DNA of 64,000 nt from Aliidiomarina haloalkalitolerans (GTDB lineage: Bacteria > Pseudomonadota > Gammaproteobacteria > Enterobacterales > Alteromonadaceae): positions 682,001 through 746,000 of the forward strand of contig NZ_PIPI01000001.1 in assembly GCF_003987315.1 (NCBI RefSeq). The letters are read 5' to 3'. Numbering within the stretch: the stretch's first letter is position 1; the number at the start of each line of letters is the position of its first letter. This document shows, one piece after another, positions 1 to 8,407 of the stretch. The notes below the pieces were generated by a model. The model made no database searches. It was not told where the DNA came from and worked only from the letters and a program-made list of their open reading frames with translations. The translations under genes and the position numbers were made by a program.

Positions 1-467
1 TCGTGAGTTGCTTTCTGTTGCGCCTTAATCCAGTCTGCTAATGGACGCTGATAGCGACGCGGCCATCCCATGAATGCCGCTAAAATTTGTAACGCATACG
101 GAGTCGCCCAGTTTTTCATGACTTCAATACTGTTTGCGCGCGGTAGCGTACTCAGTACATTACGAGCAACCGCAGTGGCAATGGGCTGAAACAGAGTTAA
201 CCGTTCTGCAGCGAAAAATGGGTCTAATAGCTGGCGGTACGCTGTATGCTCAGGCGGGTCCATACCATTGGGTACTTGCAAATGGGTGGAGACGCAATTA
301 CTAAACGTTTGCGGATCATGCAACGCAGTGACAATGTCCTCGTGTCGCAACAAAGGCCACTGCACTTTATTCAATTGCGCTGGGCAAACCTGTTCACGTA
401 ACTGGTCAAAACAAGTAACTGGGTCGGATTGATGTTGAATAAAGGCCGCTTGCTTGTCCACACTCAC
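1..467 (-). CDS. Cytochrome P450, N-terminal part (cut by left edge)
   Basis: This is a heme-thiolate monooxygenase by family. Only about 155 N-terminal residues are inside the window. I read the frame from the complementary strand: after GTG-AGT-GTG-GAC comes a continuous protein containing LHDPQTFSN and then NGMDPPEHTAYRQLLDPFF. That is the P450 helix-B/C signature (substrate-access region followed by the xDPPEHTxxRxxxxPxF block). The heme-cysteine loop and I-helix lie outside the window. The start is GTG at 467 or 461, with no strong Shine-Dalgarno sequence. The gene lies 32 bases downstream of the small membrane protein on the same strand, so the two probably share a promoter facing the NsrR-like operator. 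Substrate and P450 subfamily cannot be told. Confidence 0.85.
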   Translation of the reverse strand, partial: MSVDKQAAFIQHQSDPVTCFDQLREQVCPAQLNKVQWPLLRHEDIVTALHDPQTFSNCVSTHLQVPNGMDPPEHTAYRQLLDPFFAAERLTLFQPIATAVARNVLSTLPRANSIEVMKNWATPYALQILAAFMGWPRRYQRPLADWIKAQQKATH

Positions 468-499
468 CCCACATTTAAACGGTTATGGTTAAATCAACG

Positions 500-721
500 T
501 CAACGCAGGCGCTGGCCCAGCTGGTTCTGAGCAATGAGTCGAAACACGTAAGAAAGTTTAAATAGCCCCGCTAGCACGATTTGCGCTAAGTGCAAAATGG
601 CTGTCGTCATTAAGCCAAACGCACCTTCCATTCCCCATGCTAAAAATGCGGCACTACAAAAAAGTCCAAGCGTTACACCCATCGAGGTATTTGCTACGCG
701 CAGTAATCGTTGACCTTTCAT
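500..721 (-). CDS. Small two-helix membrane protein, function unknown
   Basis: A 73-residue hydrophobic protein with two likely membrane segments (roughly residues 12-32 and 37-60) and a basic C-terminus ending GQRLR. I do not recognise the family. The open frame extends upstream, but the start at 721 (MKGQRLL) is preferred because AGAGGA lies nine bases before it; another ATG at 730 has that motif directly abutting it. It is the first gene leftwards of the nsrR divergent promoter, and the P450 gene follows at 32 bases. By position it is a candidate NsrR-regulated protein. Function is not assignable from sequence alone. Confidence 0.6.
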   Translation of the reverse strand: MKGQRLLRVANTSMGVTLGLFCSAAFLAWGMEGAFGLMTTAILHLAQIVLAGLFKLSYVFRLIAQNQLGQRLR

Positions 722-748
722 AAGATACATTCCTCTTGCATGTTTTAT

Positions 749-771
749 AAGTCGCATTATTAATGTATCTT
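749..771. promoter_or_regulatory. NsrR-like operator (11-1-11 palindrome)
   Basis: The two half-sites are AAGTCGCATTA and TAATGTATCTT, separated by one base. They match the known enterobacterial NsrR palindrome (AAGATGCATTT-N-AAATGCATCTT) at 8 of 11 and 9 of 11 positions. A further arm AAGATACATT at 722-731 is an exact inverted copy of AATGTATCTT at 762-771. The site lies in the divergent region between nsrR and the small-protein/P450 pair, where autoregulation and regulation of the neighbours would be expected. Identification is by eye against the remembered consensus. Confidence 0.6.
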
Positions 772-894
772 TAATTGAGATCAATGTTTTTGGAAATATT
801 TCGTTCCCTCTCTCCTCTGGGGTATGATTAGAATGCGCCAGCGCCCAGCACCGCAGCTGAACAAACTCGACTGAACTGAAATAAGGCTTCACTC

Positions 895-1347
895 ATGCAG
901 CTTAAAAAATATACAGATTACGGCTTACGCATACTGATGTATTTAGCAAGCCGTAACGACGCTAAGCTCACTACAATTCGCGAGATTTGTGAGGTCTTTG
1001 ACTTGTCAGCAAACCACGTGAATAAAGTGGTGCATCATTTAGGGCAGCTTGGCTTGATCACCACCAAGCGCGGTAAGAACGGTGGTTTCAGTTTATCGAA
1101 AACACCTGAAACCATTCACCTCGACTATGTCATTCGCCAATTAGAAGGCGATGAGCCTTGGATTGATTGCTACAGTAGCTATTGTGTCGCAGTGCCCGCA
1201 TGTAAGTTGCGCGGGCTTATTTTGCGCGGCAAAGAACAGTTTTATCAGTACCTGCACGAGTATACGGTTGCCGATTTAATGAGTGGCAGTGGTGCCGAAT
1301 TAGCCACTATTTTTCGTCAACGACTAACGACAGCTAATGCGGAATAA
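895..1347 (+). CDS. nsrR: NsrR, nitric-oxide-sensing Rrf2-family repressor
   Basis: A 150-residue winged-helix repressor of the Rrf2 family. It starts MQLKKYTDYGLR, matching the NsrR N-terminus, and has a recognition-helix region SANHVNKVVHHL and the wing RGKNGGF. The three Fe-S ligand cysteines are present in DCYSSYCVAVPACKL with the C-x4-C-x5-C spacing of E. coli NsrR. The cluster is destroyed by NO, which relieves repression of NO-defence genes (known for the family). AAGG precedes the start. The gene is divergent from the small protein and P450, with a matching operator between them. No hmp, ytfE or nor gene is visible nearby. Confidence 0.9.
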   Translation: MQLKKYTDYGLRILMYLASRNDAKLTTIREICEVFDLSANHVNKVVHHLGQLGLITTKRGKNGGFSLSKTPETIHLDYVIRQLEGDEPWIDCYSSYCVAVPACKLRGLILRGKEQFYQYLHEYTVADLMSGSGAELATIFRQRLTTANAE

Positions 1348-1517
1348 ATAGACTGCGGTTCTTTCTTAAAATCTAGCTATTTTCGCTAATTATTGTTTCC
1401 GTGATTATCTAACCGACGCCAGTATTTTTTATTATTCTTTTATTTTTCAATAAGTTAAAAAACATGGCTCATAAATTGCTTATTCCTCACTGACTTTAAT
1501 CAAAGAAGAGAAAGGCA

Positions 1518-3245
1518 ATGAAATTATCGAAAACATGGTCCTATAATACATGGCCCCATAAAACATGGTTTGCATCATTTGGTTTTTTAGGCCTGAGTTT
1601 ACTCGCCCTAAAGTTAATCGCAGTTTCACACACAGCTGAAGTACAAAACCGGACGCAACAATTCCATCAATCGGCGCGGACGGACTTACTGCACATCTTT
1701 GAAACCAGCATCCCCGAAACGGTACCCGGCGCCATTATTTTTGCAGTCCACAAAGGCGAAGTACTTATTGAATCAGCACTCGGCTACGCTAACCTTGAGT
1801 TAGAAGTACCCATGCAACCGAACCAAAGCTTTCAGATTGGTTCCGTCGCAAAACAAATGACCGCTGTTGCTATCTTACAACTGATTGCCGAGGAAAAAAT
1901 CGCACTCCAAACATCCGTTGCAGATTTTCTTCCAGATACTTGTAGTATACCTATCGACATCACCATCGAGCATTTACTCACGCATACATCAGGTATCCCC
2001 AATTATCTCGCCCAGCCCGGCTGGCGAGCTCAAGCCAGATTGCCAGCCAACGCTAGTGAGGTGCATCATTTGTATTGCAATTTACCAACACATTTTCCCG
2101 TTGGTGCAGCGTGGGATTACAGCAATTCGGGTTACTTTCTCTTAGCGGATATTGTTGCCCAAGTGAGTGGCACATCCTTCCATGAGTATTTACAGGCGAG
2201 CGTATTCGACGCTGCTGACATTAATGAGATTTGGCCTCATGAGCCTGATGTTATCTACCCAGGGTTAGTCAGTGGTTATATCCCCCATGGTGCCGGTCAT
2301 CGCCCAGCAGATTTTTATGATCCCTCTCAGATTCTTGGTGCCGGTTCACTCATTGGCACAATGCATGGTCTTTATCAATGGTATCAAACCATGCAGTCCA
2401 ATGTTTTAATTCCTCAAGCATTACGTGATAAAGCTTGGCAGCCATTTTATACAAGCACGGGGCGCAACACTGAGTACGGTTATGGATGGGAGATGAAGCA
2501 CGTTCAGGGCTATGCAACAGTCGAACATGGCGGCTATTTTCCGGGGTATTTTACTTCTGTTTTAACGGTGCCTGAGCAAGACTTATTTGTCGCTGCTTTT
2601 GTAAATACCCGTAGTTATGATCCCATTGATCTGACGACGCGATTGGCCGCTGCGATTTTAGGCCAGCCTTTCCCAGAACCGAACTATGTCTCAGTAACTG
2701 ATAGTCTCGTCGAGCAATGGCAAGGGATTTGGGTTGATAGCGACGGTGTGCAACGTCGTATTGGTTTGCGCAATGGGGAATTATACATTCAACGCGGTAA
2801 CGGAAGCGCATTTCGTTTATTACCCGACAATCGAGGTAATCTACACTATACCGATTCGGTTAGTTATTTAGCGCTTGAAACAAGTAACAATGCACAGGAG
2901 CTGGTTCTCTACAACCGTGCTGGCGAGCAAAGCCGTTCTGAACGAATTCACGCTGAAGGTCAACATTACCAAGAAGTCGAACTAGGCGAATCGCAACAAC
3001 AGGCGCTCAGCGGCTATTATCAACTGGCACCAGAGTTCGGCTTTCGCCTATTTATTGATCAAGGAGAATTATATCTTCAAGGCACAGGCCAGAATGCAGG
3101 TCGTTTGATGGCCCTGACGCCCTTGTATTTGGTGAGCGAAGACTTGATTGCCGAATTTGAATTCAAAGCCGACGACGACGGCAATGTTACCCAGATGGTC
3201 ATTCATCAAGGTGGCCAACGTATCCCGGCATTGAAAGTCAATTAA
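1518..3245 (+). CDS. Beta-lactamase-fold serine hydrolase (class C / PBP4*-like)
   Basis: A 575-residue protein with an N-terminal hydrophobic segment (about residues 18-36), so exported or membrane-anchored. The SxxK motif is S109-V-A-K112, the second motif is Y201-S-N203, and the third active-site element reads H337-G-G, the pattern of class C beta-lactamases, esterases and D-aminopeptidases. After about residue 390 comes a beta-rich C-terminal region resembling the lipocalin-like tail found in many of these hydrolases. AAAGG precedes the ATG. Substrate is not predictable: peptidase, esterase and beta-lactam hydrolysis are all possible for the family. It is monocistronic and ends at a hairpin shared with the convergent trxC. 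Confidence 0.85.
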   Translation: MKLSKTWSYNTWPHKTWFASFGFLGLSLLALKLIAVSHTAEVQNRTQQFHQSARTDLLHIFETSIPETVPGAIIFAVHKGEVLIESALGYANLELEVPMQPNQSFQIGSVAKQMTAVAILQLIAEEKIALQTSVADFLPDTCSIPIDITIEHLLTHTSGIPNYLAQPGWRAQARLPANASEVHHLYCNLPTHFPVGAAWDYSNSGYFLLADIVAQVSGTSFHEYLQASVFDAADINEIWPHEPDVIYPGLVSGYIPHGAGHRPADFYDPSQILGAGSLIGTMHGLYQWYQTMQSNVLIPQALRDKAWQPFYTSTGRNTEYGYGWEMKHVQGYATVEHGGYFPGYFTSVLTVPEQDLFVAAFVNTRSYDPIDLTTRLAAAILGQPFPEPNYVSVTDSLVEQWQGIWVDSDGVQRRIGLRNGELYIQRGNGSAFRLLPDNRGNLHYTDSVSYLALETSNNAQELVLYNRAGEQSRSERIHAEGQHYQEVELGESQQQALSGYYQLAPEFGFRLFIDQGELYLQGTGQNAGRLMALTPLYLVSEDLIAEFEFKADDDGNVTQMVIHQGGQRIPALKVN

Positions 3246-3246
3246 T

Positions 3247-3269
3247 AGTGGGTTGTTTACCAACCCACT
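3247..3269. terminator. Bidirectional hairpin between serine hydrolase and trxC
   Basis: A perfect 9-bp inverted repeat, AGTGGGTTG at 3247-3255 and CAACCCACT at 3261-3269, with a five-base loop. It lies between two convergent genes and overlaps the trxC stop codon. The T-tract is weak in both directions, so termination efficiency is uncertain. Confidence 0.55.
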
Positions 3270-3703
3270 TGTTTCAGTACGCCGTCGAGCCACTGGTGCA
3301 ATTGCTGTGGCGCCATGGCGCCGCTGGTGCGAGCAATTTCTTGGTCATGTAGAAACACCGCTGTGGTTGGTATGCTGCGAATGTTGTAGCGCTGGCCCAG
3401 CGTGGTTTCGACTTGGGTATTACACTTCGCAAAACGAGCGCGTTCGGCAAACGGTGCGGCGACCATTTCATAGATTGGGCCAAACTGCTTACAAGGCCCG
3501 CACCAGGGTGCCCAAAAGTCAACGACCACAGGCATATCACTGCGCATGTGTGCTTGTAAGTTATTGACGGTCAAATCAAAAGGTACGCCTGTGATTAAGG
3601 CTTGTTTACAAGCACCACAGTGCGGATGTTGACTAAGACGTTCTTTGGCGAATTTATTGCGCTGACCACAATGGGGACAAGCGACAATCACAGCTTCACT
3701 CAT
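3257..3703 (-). CDS. trxC: Thioredoxin 2 (TrxC)
   Basis: A 148-residue cytosolic disulfide reductase. The N-terminal zinc finger that distinguishes TrxC from TrxA is present as C9-x2-C12 and C29-x2-C32, followed by a thioredoxin fold with active site W-C68-G-P-C71 and the cis-proline loop SIPT. Length is normal for the family. The start is preceded by GAAGG. TrxC is induced by oxidative stress in enterobacteria (family knowledge); no OxyR site was looked for in detail. Convergent with the serine hydrolase; the upstream gap before the AbgT gene shows nothing recognisable. Confidence 0.95.
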   Translation of the reverse strand: MSEAVIVACPHCGQRNKFAKERLSQHPHCGACKQALITGVPFDLTVNNLQAHMRSDMPVVVDFWAPWCGPCKQFGPIYEMVAAPFAERARFAKCNTQVETTLGQRYNIRSIPTTAVFLHDQEIARTSGAMAPQQLHQWLDGVLKQVGW

Positions 3704-3806
3704 GTTTCAACCTTCTTTAAGTCCGCGACGCCTGCAGAAGACGTCACGTTTGATTTAATTAGCTGACTTTAATATTTGGCTTTATTCAACGAATTTCAAG
3801 TACAAC

Positions 3807-5357
3807 CTAGAAACCCAGTGGAATACCAAAGCTAAAGAAAATAACCAGAAGAATTGACCAAACCACCATAAACGCAATCGAGTACGGCAGCATCATAGCG
3901 ATCATCTCGCCAAAACTAAGTTTTGGATTGTACTTGCGCATAAACGCTAGAATAATCCCCGCGTAGCTCATCATTGGGGTAATAATGTTAGTCGCCGAGT
4001 CCGCAACTCGGAATGCCGCGGCCACGAGGTCTGGCGTCATGGCTGGATTCACCATGTACAGCATCGGAATAAAGATCGGACCTAACAGCATCCATTTTGA
4101 GGTTAAACCACCGACGAAAATATTAATAATCGCGGTGACGACAACGAAGCCGAGTAATAATAATACCGGATAGCTTTGTAAACCCAACGTTGTCAGTGCA
4201 GTCGCACCTAAATAGGTAATATAAGCGCCTAAACCACTGTAGCTCAGTACACCGAGGAAGTTGTAACAAAAGAACGTGAGAACGAGAATGTAGCCCATGG
4301 TATCCATTTGTTTCACCATGGCTTTCACGACATCCATCATGCTCGTGAATTTGCCACTAGCAATACCAAAGGCAATACCCACTGCTGCAAAGACAAACGT
4401 AATTAACAAAATTACGTTATTCAAATACGGTGTGACTTCCTGCCCTGCTTCATTGGTATAAGGCGCTAACGGCCCCATTGCTAAACCGAGCACAGCCAAT
4501 AAGCTCAACACCAAGGCGACACCTGAGGCACGCAATCCGCGTTTTTCCGCTGGGGTGACGTCAAAATCTGAAATCTTCAGTTCGTCCGGAACCGTATATT
4601 CTTTTTGCTCAAGGCGTGGCCCAACAAACTTTAAGGTTACCCAGGCACCCACGGTTGCAAGCACAAAGGTCGACACCAAAATGAAGTAATAATGCATGGT
4701 TGCGGGCGTTAATGGCTCTCCGTTAGCATTCACGAAAGGTACACCTTGCGCTTCTGCAAACACTTGTGCATTCACACCAATAATTACATCAATAGGCGTT
4801 GCCGGAATTAAGTTGGCACTAAAGCCAGCAGAAACGCCCGCAAATGCTGCAGCCATGCCTATCAGGGGGTTTTTGCCAAGTCCTGCATACAGCAAGCCAG
4901 CAAGCGGAATTAGGATCAAGTAACCCGCGTCGGTGGCTATGGACGACATAATCCCGATAAACACTAAGAATAACGGTAACCATTTAACCGGCAAGCCGCG
5001 GCTGACCTTTTTCAAAACGGCAGCAAATAACCCTGAATGCTCGGCAATACCAACGCCAAGCATGACAATTAATATGACGCCAAGTACGCCACCACCAAAC
5101 CCAAGCCAGTTCGCAAGTAATGCATTGTCAAATAGCCAAACCACATTCTCACTGGCCAGCATATTGCGAATTTCATGCACAACGGGTTCGCCGCCGGCAC
5201 CAAAAGTTTCGAACGTTAAACCACCAATTAAGGCCGTTAACAATATAGCGCCAATGAGGAAATAAATGAAAATAATGACGGGATCTGGAATGCGTTTACC
5301 AACGCGCTCAACAAAAGCAATGAAGCCTTTTTGAGTTTCGGTGCTAGGACTACTCAC
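3807..5357 (-). CDS. abgT: AbgT-family transporter
   Basis: A 516-residue multi-pass inner-membrane carrier of the AbgT family (p-aminobenzoyl-glutamate uptake in E. coli; MtrF-type members export antimetabolites). Family hallmarks include the N-terminal stretch GKRIPDPVIIF, many hydrophobic segments, the hairpin-like region FAGVSAGFSANLIPATPID, and the C-terminal block with ADSATNIITPMMSY. It starts at GTG 5357 with AAGGAA seven bases upstream. No abgA/abgB hydrolase genes flank it, so uptake of folate breakdown product versus efflux cannot be decided; a broader amino-acyl or dipeptide role is possible. The symbol marks family only. Confidence 0.85.
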   Translation of the reverse strand: MSSPSTETQKGFIAFVERVGKRIPDPVIIFIYFLIGAILLTALIGGLTFETFGAGGEPVVHEIRNMLASENVVWLFDNALLANWLGFGGGVLGVILIVMLGVGIAEHSGLFAAVLKKVSRGLPVKWLPLFLVFIGIMSSIATDAGYLILIPLAGLLYAGLGKNPLIGMAAAFAGVSAGFSANLIPATPIDVIIGVNAQVFAEAQGVPFVNANGEPLTPATMHYYFILVSTFVLATVGAWVTLKFVGPRLEQKEYTVPDELKISDFDVTPAEKRGLRASGVALVLSLLAVLGLAMGPLAPYTNEAGQEVTPYLNNVILLITFVFAAVGIAFGIASGKFTSMMDVVKAMVKQMDTMGYILVLTFFCYNFLGVLSYSGLGAYITYLGATALTTLGLQSYPVLLLLGFVVVTAIINIFVGGLTSKWMLLGPIFIPMLYMVNPAMTPDLVAAAFRVADSATNIITPMMSYAGIILAFMRKYNPKLSFGEMIAMMLPYSIAFMVVWSILLVIFFSFGIPLGF

Positions 5358-5519
5358 AGCTGAATTCCTTGACTTGGGTTCTAGTTATTTTATGTTTGTT
5401 CGAATGCTAACGGCTGAGAGTATAAGAATACGCCAAGCGCCTCAAGCTAGAATATGCGCCTGCGGCTATTAAATTGCTGTGCAGATGAGACTAACGGCAG
5501 TCATTCGGACCTCTCAGTT

Positions 5520-6737
5520 TTATGAACGCAAGATACTCAATGTAATGCCGATGAAGATTGTCATGCTGATAATCACCAAATACAAGACGCCGATGAAAGT
5601 AAATTTAAGCACGGTCAGCGGCCAGCCTTGCTTGTAAAAACGTTTTTGGGTGATAAGTAAGTAGATTGGCATCCACCAAGCCAGAACCGTGATCATCCAA
5701 CCTAATCCGCCAGCTGCTAGTCCGAAATGGGCAAACATTGCCTTTAGAGCACTAATGCCAATAATGATCGATGTGGTTAAGAGTAGAAAGGCATGCGTAT
5801 GCAGGGCGACCACCACATGCTCGATGTAGTAGCGCCCCGAAAAAGCGTAAAACAGCTTTAGAACCAAGGCAAAAATCGGCAGCATGATCAACATCATTTG
5901 CGGGGCAATCGACAGGAATCGATCAACAAGTAGTTTTGGACGCTGGGCTAAAAACCGTACTTTCTCGGTTAGTTCTGCGTTCTGCTCGGCCGATAAAAAG
6001 CCAACATTAAATGCCTGCTCTCCTCGTGCAAGACGATCCAAATCATTGCCGCTACCTGGCGGTGCCATAACGCGAGGTCGGGCTTCCGAGCTTGCTTCTG
6101 CTAAAGGCTGTTGCTCGGCTGAAGGCTCTTGGTTAGCTGAGGGCTCTTGGTTAGCTGAGGGCTCTTGGTTAGCTGAGGGCTCTTGGCTAACTGGACTCTC
6201 TTCACCGGTCGGTTCAGCAAGCAGGCTCGGGTCGACCAGATCGCGGCCAAAGCGTTGACGAAACTCTTCATTGGTACGACGCAAATTGGCACGTTCATCT
6301 GCACTTAACTCTATATCGGCGACATCACTCAGGTTTGAACCTTGCAGAAAATTCAAATTACCTGACGCTTGTGAGAAGACAATAAAAGCAAAAATCGAGA
6401 TAAACAGATACATGCGTAAAGGCGGTACATAGGGCACGCGTTTGCCACGTACGTATTCAAGACTTAAAAACGCGGGTTTGGTGAGCAATGGCCAAATGGT
6501 TCGCCAAAAACGGCCATCCCAATTGCCCATTTCACCAAAAAACTCATGAAGCAGGCTTAACATATTGCGAATCGGGTTGGTATTTTCTTGGCCGCAGGCA
6601 TGACAAAAGCCGCCTTGCAGTGGCGTGTTGCAGTTTGCACACAGTTCCGGTTCCGCTACCGTCTCTGTTGCTTCTTCAACTGACTCTTCTTTAGCAGGCG
6701 TTAGTGCAGCTGAAGTTGCCATTCCTTCCGTGTTCAT
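5520..6737 (-). CDS. DUF3667 membrane protein with internal repeat
   Basis: A 405-residue protein. A zinc-ribbon-like motif C-x2-C...C-x2-C (CANC and CHAC, residues about 33-50) is followed by the DUF3667 core with WDGRFWRTIWPLLTKPA and VRGKRVPYVPPLRMYLF, then a first membrane segment. A long soluble linker contains an SANQEP hexapeptide repeated several times. Three or four membrane segments form the C-terminal half. Function of the family is unknown. The linker repeat is encoded by perfect 18-bp tandem units and is probably length-variable. It is alone on the minus strand below a strong hairpin ending the previous operon. Confidence 0.8.
   Translation of the reverse strand: MNTEGMATSAALTPAKEESVEEATETVAEPELCANCNTPLQGGFCHACGQENTNPIRNMLSLLHEFFGEMGNWDGRFWRTIWPLLTKPAFLSLEYVRGKRVPYVPPLRMYLFISIFAFIVFSQASGNLNFLQGSNLSDVADIELSADERANLRRTNEEFRQRFGRDLVDPSLLAEPTGEESPVSQEPSANQEPSANQEPSANQEPSAEQQPLAEASSEARPRVMAPPGSGNDLDRLARGEQAFNVGFLSAEQNAELTEKVRFLAQRPKLLVDRFLSIAPQMMLIMLPIFALVLKLFYAFSGRYYIEHVVVALHTHAFLLLTTSIIIGISALKAMFAHFGLAAGGLGWMITVLAWWMPIYLLITQKRFYKQGWPLTVLKFTFIGVLYLVIISMTIFIGITLSILRS
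6124..6177. repeat. 18-bp tandem repeat, three perfect copies, inside DUF3667 gene
   Basis: The unit GGCTCTTGGTTAGCTGAG occurs three times in a row at 6124, 6142 and 6160, with degenerate copies on either side (6106-6123 and 6178-6195). It encodes the SANQEP hexapeptide on the minus strand and keeps frame, so copy-number change would lengthen the linker without breaking the protein. Confidence 0.95.
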
Positions 6738-6779
6738 TGTGGTTCTCGCTGGGTGATTATTATTGTATTCAGCTTAAAA

Positions 6780-6817
6780 TTTAACGTTACGCCGTGCACA
6801 ACCAGCGTAACGTTAAA
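6780..6817 (-). terminator. Hairpin downstream of acyl-CoA ligase operon
   Basis: A perfect 13-bp stem, TTTAACGTTACGC at 6780-6792 and GCGTAACGTTAAA at 6805-6817, with a 12-base loop. Read on the minus strand it follows the ligase stop at 6870 and precedes ATTTTAAG. It is AT-rich for a terminator, and its symmetry would also suit an operator for the DUF3667 gene just below. Confidence 0.6.
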
Positions 6818-6869
6818 ACTATTAACCACATTACACAAAAATGCTATTCATTTTTGCGAAAACAACGAC

Positions 6870-8378
6870 TTATTGTGATTGTTGTTTACGCAGAACGTGT
6901 TTGAGCACTTTGCCGTTAGCATTGTGCGGGAGTTCCGCCAATACTTCGATATGCCGCGGAATTTTGTAACCTGCAAGCAAAGGCTGTAAGTGCGCCTTTA
7001 AAGCCTCCTGTGGGTTGGCCAATTCGGTTTTCAACACCACACATGCTTTTACCGACTCACCCCATTCGGGATGAGGAATACCAATCACAGCAGCCTCTAG
7101 CACAGCAGGATGCGTGGCTAGGGCATCTTCAACTTCCCGCGGATAGACATTCACACCACCAGAAATAATCAGATCTTTCATCCGATCTTTAATCCAGTAG
7201 AAACCGTCTTCATCGCGTACTGCAATGTCCCCAGTGCGGATCCAGCCGTCTTCGGTAAATAACTCAGCAGTTGCTTCCGGGTTTTGCCAGTACTCCAACA
7301 TCAAGCCTTCACCGGTAATTTGCATTTCACCTGGCTCGTTATCGCCCACTGGATTATTAAAGTCATCTACTAATCGGACTTCCGTAAAGACCGCCGCGCG
7401 TTTACCACATGCACCAGCTTTCTCTGCATGTTCGTGTGGTAATAACAAGGTTCCGGTTGGTCCTGCTTCGGTTAAACCATACACACAATAGAACTGTTCG
7501 CTCTTGAAGGCTGCTTGCGCAAGTTTGGCATGTTCAGGCGCCATCGGCCCACCGCCATAAATCCAATGAGTGGTGCTACTTAAGTCGCGCGATTCGATGG
7601 TCGGGTGTTGCGCCGTCAACAAATAGGCCACGGGAGCACCAAAGAAATGCGTTGTACGCTCTTTTTCGGTGAGGTCGAGTAATAAATCAGGGGTAAACGT
7701 GGGTGCAATAACATGGGTACAACCAACAATCGTACCGCCAATGAGCTCCAAATTTAAAGGCGCTGAATGGGTAAAAGGCATCAGACTTAATAACCGGCTT
7801 TCGGGTTGATACTGCATTTCAACTGCAAACATCATGCCGACATGCAGCAAAGCCGAATGGTTGAATAACACGCCTTTTGGTTTCCCTGTTGTGCCTGAGG
7901 TGTACAACAAGGTACACGGGTCTTCGGCGTCACTGTCACAATTGATTTCCCGCGCAGGTAAGCCATCGAGCATGGCATTGACGTCATCGAGCCAAAGTGC
8001 TTGCACGCCTTGTTCCTGCAGAGGTTTCACTGCTGCGTCCGTCAATTTGCAAGTCACCACTAAACGAGCGCCACTGTTCTCGAGGATATACCCTAATTCT
8101 GGCGTTGCTAGACGGACATTCACCGGTACGACGATCGCACCAAGGCGTTGCACAGCGAAATGAGCAACCACAAACGCATAGGTATTCGGCAGGAATAACG
8201 CCACACGATCTCCGTCCTCGATACCATGTTCGTGTTGCAAATAATGCGCAAACTGATTGACGTGAATATTCAGTTCGCCCCACGAATGACGACTGACGCC
8301 AGTTGGCTCGTACGCGACTACGGCCTCGTGGCGGGTATACTTGCGGGCGTTACGCGCCACATAATTTGGTATGTTCAT
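6870..8378 (-). CDS. Acyl-CoA synthetase (AMP-dependent ligase)
   Basis: A 502-residue member of the ANL superfamily that activates a carboxylic acid with ATP and CoA. The P-loop is YTSGTTGKPKG at residues 159-169. Later come the YGLTEAGPT adenine-binding motif, the TGDIAVRDEDGF motif, and DLIISGGVNVYPREVE leading to the C-terminal lid. The start at 8378 (MNIPNY) has GGAGAGGA just upstream; the longer open frame runs back into the neighbour. It is the last gene of the TetR/acyl-CoA-dehydrogenase operon, 29 bases after the dehydrogenase stop, which points to fatty-acid or related acid catabolism. Chain-length preference cannot be read. Confidence 0.9.
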   Translation of the reverse strand: MNIPNYVARNARKYTRHEAVVAYEPTGVSRHSWGELNIHVNQFAHYLQHEHGIEDGDRVALFLPNTYAFVVAHFAVQRLGAIVVPVNVRLATPELGYILENSGARLVVTCKLTDAAVKPLQEQGVQALWLDDVNAMLDGLPAREINCDSDAEDPCTLLYTSGTTGKPKGVLFNHSALLHVGMMFAVEMQYQPESRLLSLMPFTHSAPLNLELIGGTIVGCTHVIAPTFTPDLLLDLTEKERTTHFFGAPVAYLLTAQHPTIESRDLSSTTHWIYGGGPMAPEHAKLAQAAFKSEQFYCVYGLTEAGPTGTLLLPHEHAEKAGACGKRAAVFTEVRLVDDFNNPVGDNEPGEMQITGEGLMLEYWQNPEATAELFTEDGWIRTGDIAVRDEDGFYWIKDRMKDLIISGGVNVYPREVEDALATHPAVLEAAVIGIPHPEWGESVKACVVLKTELANPQEALKAHLQPLLAGYKIPRHIEVLAELPHNANGKVLKHVLRKQQSQ

Positions 8379-8407
8379 ACGTCCTCTCCGATTGTTGTTA
8401 TCTTCAA

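Noticed and set aside
3253-3567. 104-residue open frame opposite trxC
   Set aside because: Covers the trxC active site in antisense; no start signal.
5884-6258. 124-residue open frame opposite the DUF3667 gene
   Set aside because: It runs through the 18-bp repeat on the complementary strand and gives a low-complexity repeat protein with no start signal; it is a shadow of the real gene.
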